NCBI GenBank assembly: GCA_900095095.1
Contig: FMBT01000417.1
Span: forward strand, 57,007-121,006
Source: Fragilariopsis cylindrus CCMP1102
Taxonomy: Eukaryota > Bacillariophyta > Bacillariophyceae > Bacillariales > Bacillariaceae
DNA length: 64,000 bases
Reading direction: 5' to 3'
Shown: piece by piece, positions 11,583-21,780 of the stretch
How positions within the stretch are numbered: the stretch's first letter is position 1
Layout: each line of letters opens with the position of its first letter
Program-made: the position numbers and the translations under genes
The notes under the pieces: generated by a model
The model's database searches: none
The model's input: the letters and a program-made list of their open reading frames with translations, nothing else
Told to the model about the DNA's origin: nothing

Positions 11583-13267
11583 ATGGGAAAGCCTCAATTT
11601 AATCCGATGAGAGATTTGGTCAGTGGTGCAATCATGGCTGCTACTTCTGTCCCACAGTTAATTGCATACGCTGAAACTGTCGGATATGCTGGTTATCGTG
11701 GATTGGCAACGGCAGGTGCACCACTTGCTGTTTGGGGAATGATCACAGGTGGACCATTCATGAATGCTGGTGTTACTTCTATCACAGCTTTAATGGCCAA
11801 ATCTGATCTGAATGGAGAACAATACATGGCAGAACATGGAGAACAGGCATACGTGGAATTGGTAGCAGCATACTCAATGTATGTAGGAATTGCATCATTT
11901 TATTAGCCTTGGTCGGATTCGGTAAATTAGCCGGTTATATACCAAAATCTGTTAGGACGGGTGAGTAGTACTGAAGGTGAAGCGATTGAATTATTTATAG
12001 AATTCTTTGCTTTTTACGAGTTTTCAATCTGTTTTATGTCGACCAAAGAGAACATTATCTTTGTTTAATTGTGCAGAACGTGTTGTCTACCAGGTTTTTT
12101 CTTTACGTAAATTTAGAATTAAAAATGTGTCGTCTATCCATGTTTTCGTCGTATCATTTCGCAGAAGTTTTGTTTGTTTCTATTTTCTAACGTAAACTAC
12201 TTCCTTTTTTTTTTGGTCGAATACAATAATTATTCAATATATATTATATTATAGGATTCAAATGGGGATGTGCACTTGGTGTACTGGTATCTGCTTTACC
12301 CAATGGACTGTTCGATAGTGGAGGTAAGCAGGTTAAGGCATTGGTAGCAGACGATGGTACTTTTGGTGCGTTGGTTGCTCTGTTCAAGACACAATTCCCC
12401 CAAGCGACGGGTGCTGTTAACCTATCGGGATTTATTTACAGTTTAACACATCCTACTCAGTGGTCAATTGTACCTACTATCATGTTCGTGACTGGAACGT
12501 GGTTCGTTATGAACGGGAAGAAAATGCTACCAAAATTCTTACCACCAGGTTCGGAAGTTATCTTAGTAACAGCCGCCGGAACCTTGTTTAGCATGCACTT
12601 TGATTACTCTGGTGGCATCGTAGGAGAAATCCCTGCTATGGATCCGGATGCCGGGATTGCTATTCCTGGTACTGATTTAAAATTCCCTGTCGAATTTTTG
12701 GACTACCAAAAGATTTTGGATGCACCGGTAGCAGACCGCATGGGTGGTTGGTTTTCATTGGCTATCACAAGTCTACTATTTGCTGGTGTAAACTTCTTGT
12801 CGATCATGGGTATCTGTTCCGGATTTGAATCGGAGAATGGCATTCCATGGAGCGCCCCACAGGAATTGGCAGCCCAAGGTGGTAGTTGTTTAATGGCTGC
12901 TATGGTCGGATCGGCACCCGTTTCGGGTAGTATGAGTCGATCGTTAGTATCACGAATGTCAGGAACGACCTCCCAACTAGCATGCATCATAACGGCTCTA
13001 ATTTGGATCCTCGCTATGCCATACATGAGCATCATGAGCCCAACACCCAAAGCCGTTCTCAGTGCCGTCATTGTTAGTGCCGTACTGAAGAGTATTATTT
13101 TTCCTAAGTCTTTGATGGAGTTGAAGGGAATTGACTCCATCGTTGGTTGGGGAACAGCTGTTTTGACTGCAGTTACATCCCCTACTTTGGGTTTCGGTTT
13201 GGGATTAGGATTATATTTGGTAACAATCCCTCTCCAATCTACTACGAAGACGGTCAAGAAAGATTAA
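11583..13267 (+). CDS. SulP-family anion (sulfate) transporter lacking a STAS domain
   Basis: Two exons: 11583-11960 and 12255-13267 (intron 11961-12254, GT-AG). The splice restores VRTGFKWGCALGVL. Family landmarks are the N-terminal RDLVSGAIMAATSVPQLIAY and, in exon 2, the conserved AAQGGSCLMAAMVGSAPVSG followed by SMSRSLV. About ten hydrophobic segments are visible. SulP proteins carry sulfate, bicarbonate or other anions across membranes. Two oddities stand out. Exon 1 needs one extra base at the TTTT run 11898-11901 to stay open (it otherwise stops at 11904-11906). The protein also ends 20 residues after the last membrane segment (SLMELKGIDSIVGWGTAVLT ... TKTVKKD), without the C-terminal STAS domain usual in eukaryotic SulP proteins. 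About 463 residues when corrected. Confidence 0.82.
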
Positions 13268-13537
13268 AAGAGTAGGAATGCGTTGTATAGTCATAAATTG
13301 CATATGTATTAAAGGGGATGCTACACCCCTAATTTTATAATTTCTTTTTAACGTACAAGACAACGACTTATCATTCTCGTCAAGAATTATTTATATCATA
13401 GGATTCAAATTGCTTACTAATAATAATACTCTTAATCGAGGCCATAAATTTTTTGAATCAACTGTACCGGAAAAATTTCCATCCAGTGATCCAAACGATA
13501 TTGTTATTTGCTGTGTTCTTCCCAACTATCTCCTTTT

Positions 13538-15186
13538 CTAGAGACCCGTGGATAGGCGTCGCTTCAAATATATCTCAGATTCTGGCTCGTTCGGGTTGAT
13601 AAAATGGAATTTACTGAAACCCAAAGTTGCAAGACCTACGTCAAAGACTAGGAACTGCCCTGCTGTTAGAAATCCTACGTGTAGGATTCTCGTGAATAGT
13701 GCCGTGGTACTAAGCCTATACAATCCCATCGATCGAACAATATTCCCCATCTTTTTTACCAGACCTTCATCACCTCCTGCACTGCTCTTGTTTATTAGTG
13801 TGAGGAGGGTATCGGCAGGATGGGATATCACTGCTGCAACTGCACCGGCCCCGAATCCACTAGTGACAGCCAGACCGATCTGTGTTGCGTAACTGCTTTG
13901 ATTTACCTCCCCCATATTTTTTATACCGAAAAATGGGGCCAACTTCTCGCGCAAAATATCCTGTACTCCAAATTTTGCCATAGTGTCTGTGGCGGTGATT
14001 GATTATTATTACAGTATCATATATGCAGGAAAGACCGGCGTATGGATATGTGAGAGTGGCATTGATGCAAACATGCAATTAGTTGCATATGCATTTTACA
14101 AAGATATTCATATACGGATGCATATGTATGTATATTAGTTAAAAGAAACATGGGGTATGTCACAATACACTTACATGGTACTTGTTTGCATAGGAGAGGT
14201 ATGAGACCACTATAGAATCCAGTAATTAGACCTTCCTCTGTCATTACCTTTTGAAATGATGCAGCCATACCAAGACCTGGATTGCTAACCTGTTTAATTC
14301 TAATCGCCTCGAATGGGCATAACCAGAAAATGTCCGTCAATGTTTCTGCCACAGCACTCGCCACAAGAGTACAACTCGTTTTGTTTTCATATACCTTCTC
14401 ATCACCGAGATACTTAGCGAGTTGGATTTTAATAACCTCTACACCACCAAATTTTCCAGCTCCTTGTCCAAAGTATCTTTTCGGATGTACACACAGAGAA
14501 TGAGAGAGAGGAGAGAGTTGTTGTAAGTAAGTAGAAATATTATGATCTACCTCTCATTCCTTTCTAAAATGAGAGGTAGATAGATAGAGGGAGAGATAGA
14601 GAGTGTGTACGTGTACATGCGCAGAGGAGGAGGAGAGAGGAGAGACTTACCCAATAGCGGTTGGGATACCACCGGTAAATAAAGGAATCTTTTGTTGTTG
14701 CAATAAACGGGACGTCGTGAGTGGATTCCATGGGTATTTTGTTGGTTCAAGTTGGATCTTAGTTTTTATAACATCAAATGGACTGTAATGGGGTTTTATT
14801 ATCATTGCGGTATGATCAAGATGAAGATAGAAGAAGAAAGTTGTCGTACATCCATGGTGAGAACTCAATGTTACTGCGTTATGATAGATGATTGTGTACG
14901 CCAAAATCTGGGTCAGACTTCTGTTTTTTTTTTTAAATTGTAGAGGATGTACTTACGTCATAGCTGTGTAAAGTGGAAGGAAAGACATGATAAAGGCAGT
15001 AATAACAGTAGAGATATAAGCAAAGCATAAAGTACAAATAATCCACAATGCCCAGACGATAGATGGAACAACGATTACAGACGATATCGTCTTACCAGTA
15101 TGTGTGATACAAGTACCGAGTGACCCAGCGGCTAGACTTGTTCCATAATACGCCGTATTGTATTGGTTAAAATCGTATACAGACAT
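13538..15186 (-). CDS. Mitochondrial phosphate carrier (SLC25A3/Mir1 type)
   Basis: Five exons give 326 residues with no frame break: 15096-15186, 14957-14963, 14651-14782, 14175-14476 and 13538-13986. Introns are 132, 174, 174 and 188 bp, all GT-AG. Splicing restores THTAMTPFDVIKTKIQ (first carrier signature P-x-D-x-x-K), CPFEAIRIKQV (second) and ISHPADTLLTLINK (third), plus QVPYTMAKFG, which is typical of the phosphate carrier. The protein imports phosphate into the mitochondrial matrix for ATP synthesis. The second exon is only 7 nt long and encodes the conserved Ala-Met-Thr junction of the first signature. The start at 15186 gives the short N-terminus MSVYDFNQYNTAYYG. It is divergent from the Tic20 gene. 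Confidence 0.92.
14957..14963 (-). other. 7-nt microexon of the phosphate carrier gene
   Basis: On the minus strand the order is CACAG|CTATGAC|GTAAGT. It takes the previous exon from phase 1 to phase 2 and completes codons for Ala, Met and Thr in THTAMTPFDV. Leaving it out destroys the frame and the family motif. Confidence 0.85.
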
Positions 15187-16105
15187 GGTTATTTTTTTTG
15201 TCTTGCTTTTACAGTCTATTTCCAAGCTTGAGATATTTGATTTAGTAATCGTGTGATTCTTTATTCTCTTGTTTTTTGTGTCGTATTTTGTTTGTTCTGA
15301 GTTGCATTTTTTTTGATTTTGTACTTGCACGACTGCTTGACTGTTGCATACGGCGTCCGATGCGCTCTCATCAGCGGCAGTATCTTTTTTTTGGTATCTT
15401 CACTTTCTTACAATATAATTCATAAATTCACTCTCGCCGTTAAATTTTTCAAAACGCGAAGTGAGGAAAACTTCTTGATTGATTCGATTGATTCATTCGA
15501 CTAACTCAATCACGACGAGTAATCATTCGTTTATTCATTCACGTATGCTATGACGTGTTTTATTTATCGCAATCTAATTGGTGTAGTTTTTCTTACCCGC
15601 GTAACGTAGTCAGCACGTATGATCACGTGTACCATTTAGATCCAGCGCGAGGATTGCCGAGGGATCATGATTGATGTTGACGACTTGGATCTTGTGTCGA
15701 CTCATGCATGCTGTTACACCAGTGTAGATGTGTTATGCTGGATGATGATGATCTTTAGTTAGGTAAGCATAGTCATTGCTGATTCGATCTGATATTTTGC
15801 TTCACACAAATCTATCTTGCCTTTAAATCAATCATCAACAGCAGGTTTCATCAATCAGAACAGCATTAAAACGTAATCAGATTGAATCAATCAAGAAACG
15901 TAGCAATAGTATCCCCCGTCGCTCTACTTTTATTCTGTTCCGACAAACTTTTCTTGTGGAATCAATCTACTCACAAAATAAAAATTTCCTTACAAAACGA
16001 ATATTAATAACAGCTTAACAACACACACGCACCAAAATAAGATCAAGCCGAACACTCATAACACACAACACATTATACTTTCAACAAAATAAATAAATAA
16101 CAAAA
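15187..16105. promoter_or_regulatory. Shared intergenic region between divergent genes
   Basis: About 920 bp between the phosphate carrier start (15186, minus) and the Tic20 start (16106, plus). No coding reading is seen. It must hold both promoters. The Tic20 side has a long A/C-rich leader (16020-16105) ending in ACAAAAATG. No specific factor site can be assigned. Confidence 0.5.
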
Positions 16106-17330
16106 ATGAAATTCGGAACCGCATATCTTGCTTTGGCTTGTGCCTTGGCCACCAATACTCAGGATGAAGTCCATGCCTTCTCGCCGTCCTTAACAACAAG
16201 ACCTACTACACTACTATCAAGATCAATAAGAACAACGAAATCATCGTCGTCGTCGTCGTCGTTCCTTAACTCACCATCATCTTCATCATCATCGCCGTCA
16301 CTAGTATATTAAATATGGCGGACAGCGCATCGTCTTCAGGTGCAGATGATGAAATTGCACGCCTCAAGGCAATGGCACAAAAATTACGTTCCGAGGCTGC
16401 TGGATTAGAAGCGAATCAAGCGGAAGAACGTGCGTCGGTTGCAAAATTAGCATTTGAAAAATTTGATAAAAATCAAGATGGGGAAGTTTCCTTACAAGAA
16501 TTAAAAGCTGGATTAGAAAAAGCTATGAAGACAGAATTACCCAATGAACGTGTACAAAAATTAATGAACGAATTTGATGTGAGTGGTGATGGTTCCCTCC
16601 AATTAAATGAAATGGTATCAGTGGATCAATTTCGCAATAAATTAGAAGCATATGCACGTGAAGAAAAAGTTTAGCACGAGATGCTGTCGATGAAGCAAAG
16701 AAGCAAGAAGAAATGGCACGAAAAGCAGAAGCACGTTTAGAAATATTGAACGATAAGGATCCAACAACAAAGGATAAAATTATTAGTGTTATACCATACT
16801 TGTTCCCGTTATTGGATTCATTACAATTTGGACGGTTTTTAATTATGGAAAATGCTGACAATCCATTGGTTGGATTACTGGGATTATTATTTACTGCCTA
16901 CCGAAGTATCCCATTTTCAGGATTTATTGCATTCTTGGCACTTAATACTTTATCATCCAATCCAGGTTTGAATAAACTTGTTCGATTTAATATGCAACAA
17001 GCAATATTCTTAGATATTGCATTATTCTTTCCGGGACTAGTAATTGCGTTAATTTCTGGACTTGGTTCAGTAGCAGGATTTACAATTCCTGATGCCGGAA
17101 ATCAAGCAGCAAATACTGTAATATTTGGTGTACTATTATTAACAGTATTGTATACATCAATAAGTTCATTGTTGGGAATAACTCCTGATGCAATCCCTAT
17201 CATATCAAAAGCAGTAGAAGATCGAATGCCGACAACGGATATGTTTGATGATGAAGGTAAATTCGTCCCACGTGAAGCACGAGAAGAAAAGGATGAAAAT
17301 AAAAAGGACGATGACAAGAAGAAAGACTAA
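16106..17330 (+). CDS. TIC20: Plastid Tic20-like import channel protein with N-terminal EF-hands
   Basis: Read across two frame breaks this is one protein of about 407 residues. Segment 1 (16106-16312) is a signal peptide with a plastid cleavage site, DEVHAFSPS, and a Ser-rich transit region. Segment 2 (from about 16300) contains two canonical EF-hand loops, DKNQDGEVSLQE and DVSGDGSLQLNE. Segment 3 (to 17330) is Tic20-like: VIPYLFPLLDSLQFGRFLI, then YRSIPFSGFIAFLALN, then NKLVRFNMQQAIFLDI, with four hydrophobic segments and a charged tail. Tic20 forms part of the inner-envelope protein import channel. The breaks lie in the TCA/TCG serine tract (about 16290-16312) and at the AAAAA run 16664-16668. 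Both behave as one missing base. EF-hands would imply calcium control. Confidence 0.78.
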
Positions 17331-17729
17331 GCATGCATAATTCAATATAATAACGATGACGATACAGTGGTAGAGAATAACCATAAAATAAAAATAAATA
17401 TTTTATAAAAATTGATGTTAATAAATATACTGGCCATACTATACTTTTTATCGTAGTACTTTAAGTACATTACTATAGTAGCGGTTGTTAAGATTACGTC
17501 CATCTACTATCATATCTAGACTTTATATTATCCCCGCTCTTCTTTTTAGAAGGAGCGACATACGAAAATGGATGTGTTGATGATGTTGACCATTAAAATG
17601 TTCGAGTCCCATTTTCATAACCCTGGGTTTTAATTTTATAGGGATGGACAACTGCTGTTAGGAATCTACAACGGTTGATCATGGTATGTGTATCTCTTGT
17701 AATATCAAAAAATGTAAAAAGATCGGCAC
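17331..17729. other. Intergenic, AT-rich
   Basis: The 3' flank of the Tic20 gene; no coding reading was found. Confidence 0.4.
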
Positions 17730-18420
17730 TTCCGACTTGGTTGTATTGGGCGTCTTCTGTCGTTCATATAAACAATTTAAGGAAAATCACATTCAAGGAA
17801 TACCTTATGATCTACCATTATTTCAGCTACTGTAGCAAATTAAGCTGCCAATGATGTTGGTACATGCATATCATCAGCTTGGATTTGGATTAAATCATTT
17901 TCCTTTTATTTGTACGGTTGACTACATGGATCATTCGAAGCTGATGTATGTGCTTTGATATAATCTGGAAATGTTTGCCATCTACGAAGTGATGTTTTGA
18001 GTGCCCACACTTTGCGCTTTGGAAACATCAACTTCAGAAGTAGTAGGAGCTGATACCGAATAGATCTCCATTAGGAAGAAATGGATGATTAGTACCAGTA
18101 CCAGTAAGTCTCCCACTTGATGGCTCGATAATCCAATTATAAATGGTTGGAATTATCCGATCTTGGTCAACTACTGTTCGATGTTATTGCTGTGTTGCTG
18201 TTGTTGTTCCTTAATTATTTGATCACGTACTGATTTCGTCGTCGTCGTCGTCTTTGAATTTGGTGGTTGGCGTAATAATAGATTGCTATCGGTACTAGTA
18301 AGTTTAAGGCTACAACCTTGATGGTTTGCTATAGTTCCAATTGAAAACGTACATAATTATTGTACAATCAATCTCGATGATATAAGCATTCTCCGTTCCA
18401 GTTGACTTCGTCGTGTATAG
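17730..18420 (-). pseudogene. Broken hypothetical gene
   Basis: No single long ORF exists, but minus-strand frames give continuous protein-like text interrupted by shifts. In order these are TIANHQGCSLKLTSTDSNLL, then VRDQIIKEQQQQHSNNIEQ, then DRIIPTIYNWIIEPSSGRLT running into GTGTNHPFLPNGDLFGIS, then TSLRRWQTFPDYIKAHTSAS and LIQIQADDMHVPTSLAA. At least four frame changes are needed. I do not recognise the family. It may be an error-damaged intact gene or a pseudogene; the preserved composition argues for recent damage at most. Confidence 0.4.
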
Positions 18421-18730
18421 ATCGTATTTAACATATTATTTTCATAGTGGTTCATTTTTTTATTTTTTATCTTTGGTTATTTTGCTTTGTGACTTGTTAT
18501 TCTGTGGTTTGCATGCAAGCAAGGTCTTTTGAGTGAACTGCTTCTATCTATCTTTGCCTGTTGAGATTATAATGGGTAAGCCATAAGCTGTCTAGCTAGT
18601 AGGCTCGAGAATGAGGTAAATAATAGTGGGTGGGGATGTTGTGGGTGCAGGTGTAAACGAAGAAAGCAAGGATCAAATAAAAAATGCATGAAATTGTGAG
18701 CTTCAAACAATTCAATTTGCTACAGTACCT

Positions 18731-18861
18731 CATTCGAGGACCGTGATAAGTAACAGGTACCAGTAGGAGTATTAAGTATCGAGATAACAGGTTTTTGTGC
18801 GAAAGTCCTTTCTAATTGTTAGGAATCTTGCTTGCTTATGGAGGCACAAAGCTAGTAGCGA
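18731..18861 (+). repeat. Dispersed 131-bp repeat, copy 1
   Basis: Matches 28716-28846 over 131 bp with about four base differences and no gap, starting CATTCGAGGACCGTGATAAG and ending GCTAGTAGCGA. Weaker similarity may continue beyond the end (GGAGACCG). Copy 2 lies just upstream of the SAP-ATPase gene; copy 1 has no intact gene behind it and borders the satellite array. Confidence 0.8.
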
Positions 18862-19010
18862 TAGTGCACAAGTCGCCGATATCGGAGACCGAGTGCTACA
18901 TATGAACCAATTCGAGCCGTCTCGCACAAAAGAGAACACATCAGACCACCAAGTGATGCCATTCCGTCTGAGCATTTTTTCTCTCCTATAATATATATCT
19001 GTCGCCGAAG

Positions 19011-19990
19011 AAGTTTGCCTAAAATGTGAGAACTATAAATCGTCGGCTAAGAGTCTATACCGTCGCGCTATTAATCGCGCTTCTGAAACTCAGAGGGAGT
19101 CAATACCGTCGCGTAGAGAAAGGCGCTTTCGCAACACAACGCTCCAATTACATTTATAAATAATGCTTAGAGAAAAGCATCGCGTAGAGAAAGGCGCTTT
19201 CGCAACACAACGCTTCCAATTACATTATAAATAATGCTTAGAGAAAGCGTCGCGTAGAGAAAGGCGCTTTCGCAACACAACGCTTCCAATTACTTCCTCC
19301 AGTCAACGGAAATTGCCGCGCGGCTATCACGGGAAAATTTAGCGTGCAATTAACACGATATCACTCAAAAACTAAATAAGGCCCAAACAATAACTAGCAA
19401 TACTAGTAAACTATATATCGTTCAACTGTGTGCAACTCTATCAATAAACAATTTCTTTCAAGATTTGAAGGTTCCATCTAAACTATTATTCTACACAGAT
19501 TTCATATATCAACATCCATAGGGTTCTACCCTAGCTGAAATAGGCAATCTCATAGACTAAATTAGCACATGTGAAATGCACGTTAAAAAAATCAAGATTG
19601 AACGTTGAACGTGTTAATAACACACACTAAATTTTTCACGTGATAGCCCGCGCGGCAATTTCCGTTGACTGGAGGAAGTACATTTATAAATAATGCTTAG
19701 AGAAAAGCGTCGCGTAGAGAAAGGCGCTTTCGCAACATAACGCGACATTACTACATTTTACTACTATATGTACGACTTGTACAGAGACCAAGTTCTTTGC
19801 ATTCTATTAATCGCACTTCTGAAACTCAGAGTCAATACCGTCGCTTAATCGCGCTTCTCAAATTCAGAGTCAATACCATCGCGCTTGAGTATTAAGTATT
19901 AAAATACTGTATCAAGACCATTGAAGCGCGGACTGAAGCGCGATGAAACGCGCTACCGACCATTGAAGCGCGATGAAACGCGGTACCGCC
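19011..19990. repeat. Composite satellite-like array
   Basis: Several interleaved repeats. The main unit is about 70 bp (CGCGTAGAGAAAGGCGCTTT, CGCAACACAACGC, CAATTACATTTATAAATAAT, GCTTAGAGAAAGC), with copies at about 19109-19179, 19180-19249, 19250 onward (interrupted by the MITE) and 19700 onward. A second unit of about 40 bp (TCGCGCTTCTGAAACTCAGA ... CAATACCGTCGC) occurs near 19067, 19807 and 19847. A third (TTGAAGCGCGATGAAACGCG) occurs near 19920 and 19962. All are rich in GCG/CGC and can form short hairpins, unlike the AT-rich surroundings. No coding reading is supported. Confidence 0.8.
19293..19678. mobile_element. MITE-like element, 386 bp, with TA target duplication
   Basis: Terminal inverted repeats of about 65-69 bp (19293-19357 and 19610-19678) begin CTTCCTCCAGTCAACGGAAA and match with only a few mismatches and gaps. 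The element is flanked by TA on both sides (19291-19292, 19679-19680). Removing it rebuilds the neighbouring satellite unit (CCAAT-TA-CATTTATAAATA), so the empty site is visible in the sister copies. It has no ORF, so it is non-autonomous. The TA duplication is typical of Tc1/mariner-like elements. Confidence 0.85.
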
Positions 19991-20274
19991 ATGATAGAGG
20001 ATTTAGTTTGGCATTGAATCTAAATACATAGAGCAATGAATTGAGCATTTTTTCTAGTTCCAAAAAAGATTTCAATGGCCGCTTTGTGCTTTTATTGGAG
20101 ATCATGCAGTTGTTTGCTAAAAATAATCGCACGCTAATAAAACGCTAATAAAAATAATGCATTTACATTGTAGCGGCGGACGAAAATGTTGCTTCGTTCT
20201 CATAAGTTTCAATCTCATAAAATATCAAAGGAGCCGAAAGAAAACCCTTGCTGTTTATATTTGCTTGACTGAAA

Positions 20275-21125
20275 ATGATGACTTCTTCTGACCGCCACGG
20301 CAACACCAAAACCACGAGTATGAGAATGAGCCTTGTGGCCGCCCTTATTCTCGTTTTGGGCGGAGGTTTCCTCCTCGCCACTCTTACGATGCAACAACCT
20401 CAACATCACTCGGTACGTACCGTACATTGATCCGGTGGTATACTTGGCCGATCCTACCGTCATCTCACTCCCTCTTGCTTGTTCCTTGTTGTACTGTACA
20501 TGCGACATGCCTTCCGTCAATCATTACAATGTTGTAACCACAGCTCCAGAGATCCCATGAGCACGACGATATCACGGGAGAGGACAACTTCCGTTTGTCA
20601 CTCCATGGTGGTCATGATGGTGATGCTGATGATGATGACGATGATGCTGATGATGATGATATCGCGAAGGACCATAAAAGACGACTCAACCCCGTCAAGA
20701 AATTAAAAAAAGAAATTAAAGAATGGAAAAACAAGAACAACAAATTGCAAACCGATGTCAACAACTTGCAAGGCAACGTCACCATGTTGCAAGACCAGGT
20801 CGACGTGTTGCAAGGCAACGTCACCATGTTGCAAGGCAACGTCACCATGTTGCAAGACCAGGTCGACGTGTTGCGCTCTGTTCCTACTCCTGTTCCTTCT
20901 ACCGAGTGTTCGCCATGTGGTATTTGTTCTGTTCCTTTGGAAAATACTAATATTGGCAGTTGTAAGAATAGTGACTGTTCTGAAGGAGTTCAAGGAGTTG
21001 CAGATGGTATTAACAACAATTGTTATTGTGATAATGTATGTTCACTTAAGGGGGATTGCTGTGAGGATGTATGCGAATTTTGCCCCTCGGAGCAGCAAAT
21101 TGATGATGGCGATGGTCGTAGATAA
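20275..21125 (+). CDS. Membrane-anchored coiled-coil protein with somatomedin-B-like Cys domain
   Basis: Two exons, 20275-20412 and 20544-21125 (intron 20413-20543, GT-AG, phase 0), give about 239 residues. Exon 1 encodes a short basic N-terminus and a hydrophobic segment, SLVAALILVLGGGFLLATL, a signal anchor. Exon 2 continues with an Asp-rich stretch, a Lys-rich helix, then heptads of LQGNVTM and LQDQVDV encoded by near-identical 21-bp repeats, predicting a coiled coil. The C-terminal 70 residues hold Cys in a pattern, CYCDNVCSLKGDCCEDV, like the second half of a somatomedin B domain. This suggests an extracellular or lumenal oligomeric protein. The intron is inferred from the frame and consensus sites; the role is unknown. 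Confidence 0.65.
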
Positions 21126-21780
21126 ATTGTTGCTGGCGCGAGGGGGCGTCTAAGTTCATTGCGTGAAGAAGTAGAGAGAGAGAAAAGAGAGAGACATAAA
21201 GAGTTTCGTATTCTAAAAATAAATATTTGAAAATAGTGTTGAGTACCGTAACTACATATTTTTAGCACAGGATTTCAGCTAGGTTTCTACGCGTTCTACT
21301 GCTGTTTTTAGTTGTTTCTGGTTTTATTTTGTTTTTCTCACCATGAACTGTAGAGTGAATTAGTGTTTCACTACATAACCGACTCGTTTTGACTACTTAG
21401 ATTAATTTAAAAATTAGTGTTGAACTTATTAGTCGAATACGATGGTTGATGAAATATTATCGTGATGTTGTGGAAATTGTTAATAACCATTAAATACTAG
21501 ATGAAGTATTGGGATCCCCAACGGTTTTGGTTTTAGAGCACATATAATTTGAAATATAAGGATGAGGCTTAAGCAATTCAAACTACATAATATTATTATT
21601 ACCATCAATATCGAATATTTATTGTGATTCAATTACTAGAGACGCGGTAGAGATACTTAGTGTACAGTAGGGTCCTACTAGGAATAAAGCAGCAAGCAGC
21701 AGAGACAAGATAAAATCGAAGAATATCGAATCGAACTCTTGACTGAACCTTGGGTACGGTTTAGTATAAAAGAAACAAAG
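21126..21780. other. Intergenic, no gene
   Basis: AT-rich; it includes the 3' flank of the coiled-coil gene and the promoter of the HD-domain gene. Confidence 0.5.

Noticed and set aside
12703-13257. 184-codon minus-strand ORF opposite the SulP exon
   Set aside because: It is the antisense shadow of a clearly coding SulP exon.
19011-19990. CRISPR-like array
   Set aside because: The repeats are direct units without regular unique spacers, in a eukaryotic genome, and are better described as a satellite.
20612-21153. Several ORFs with repeated heptads on both strands
   Set aside because: All are alternative frames of the 21-bp repeat; only the frame with the signal anchor and Cys domain makes a coherent protein.
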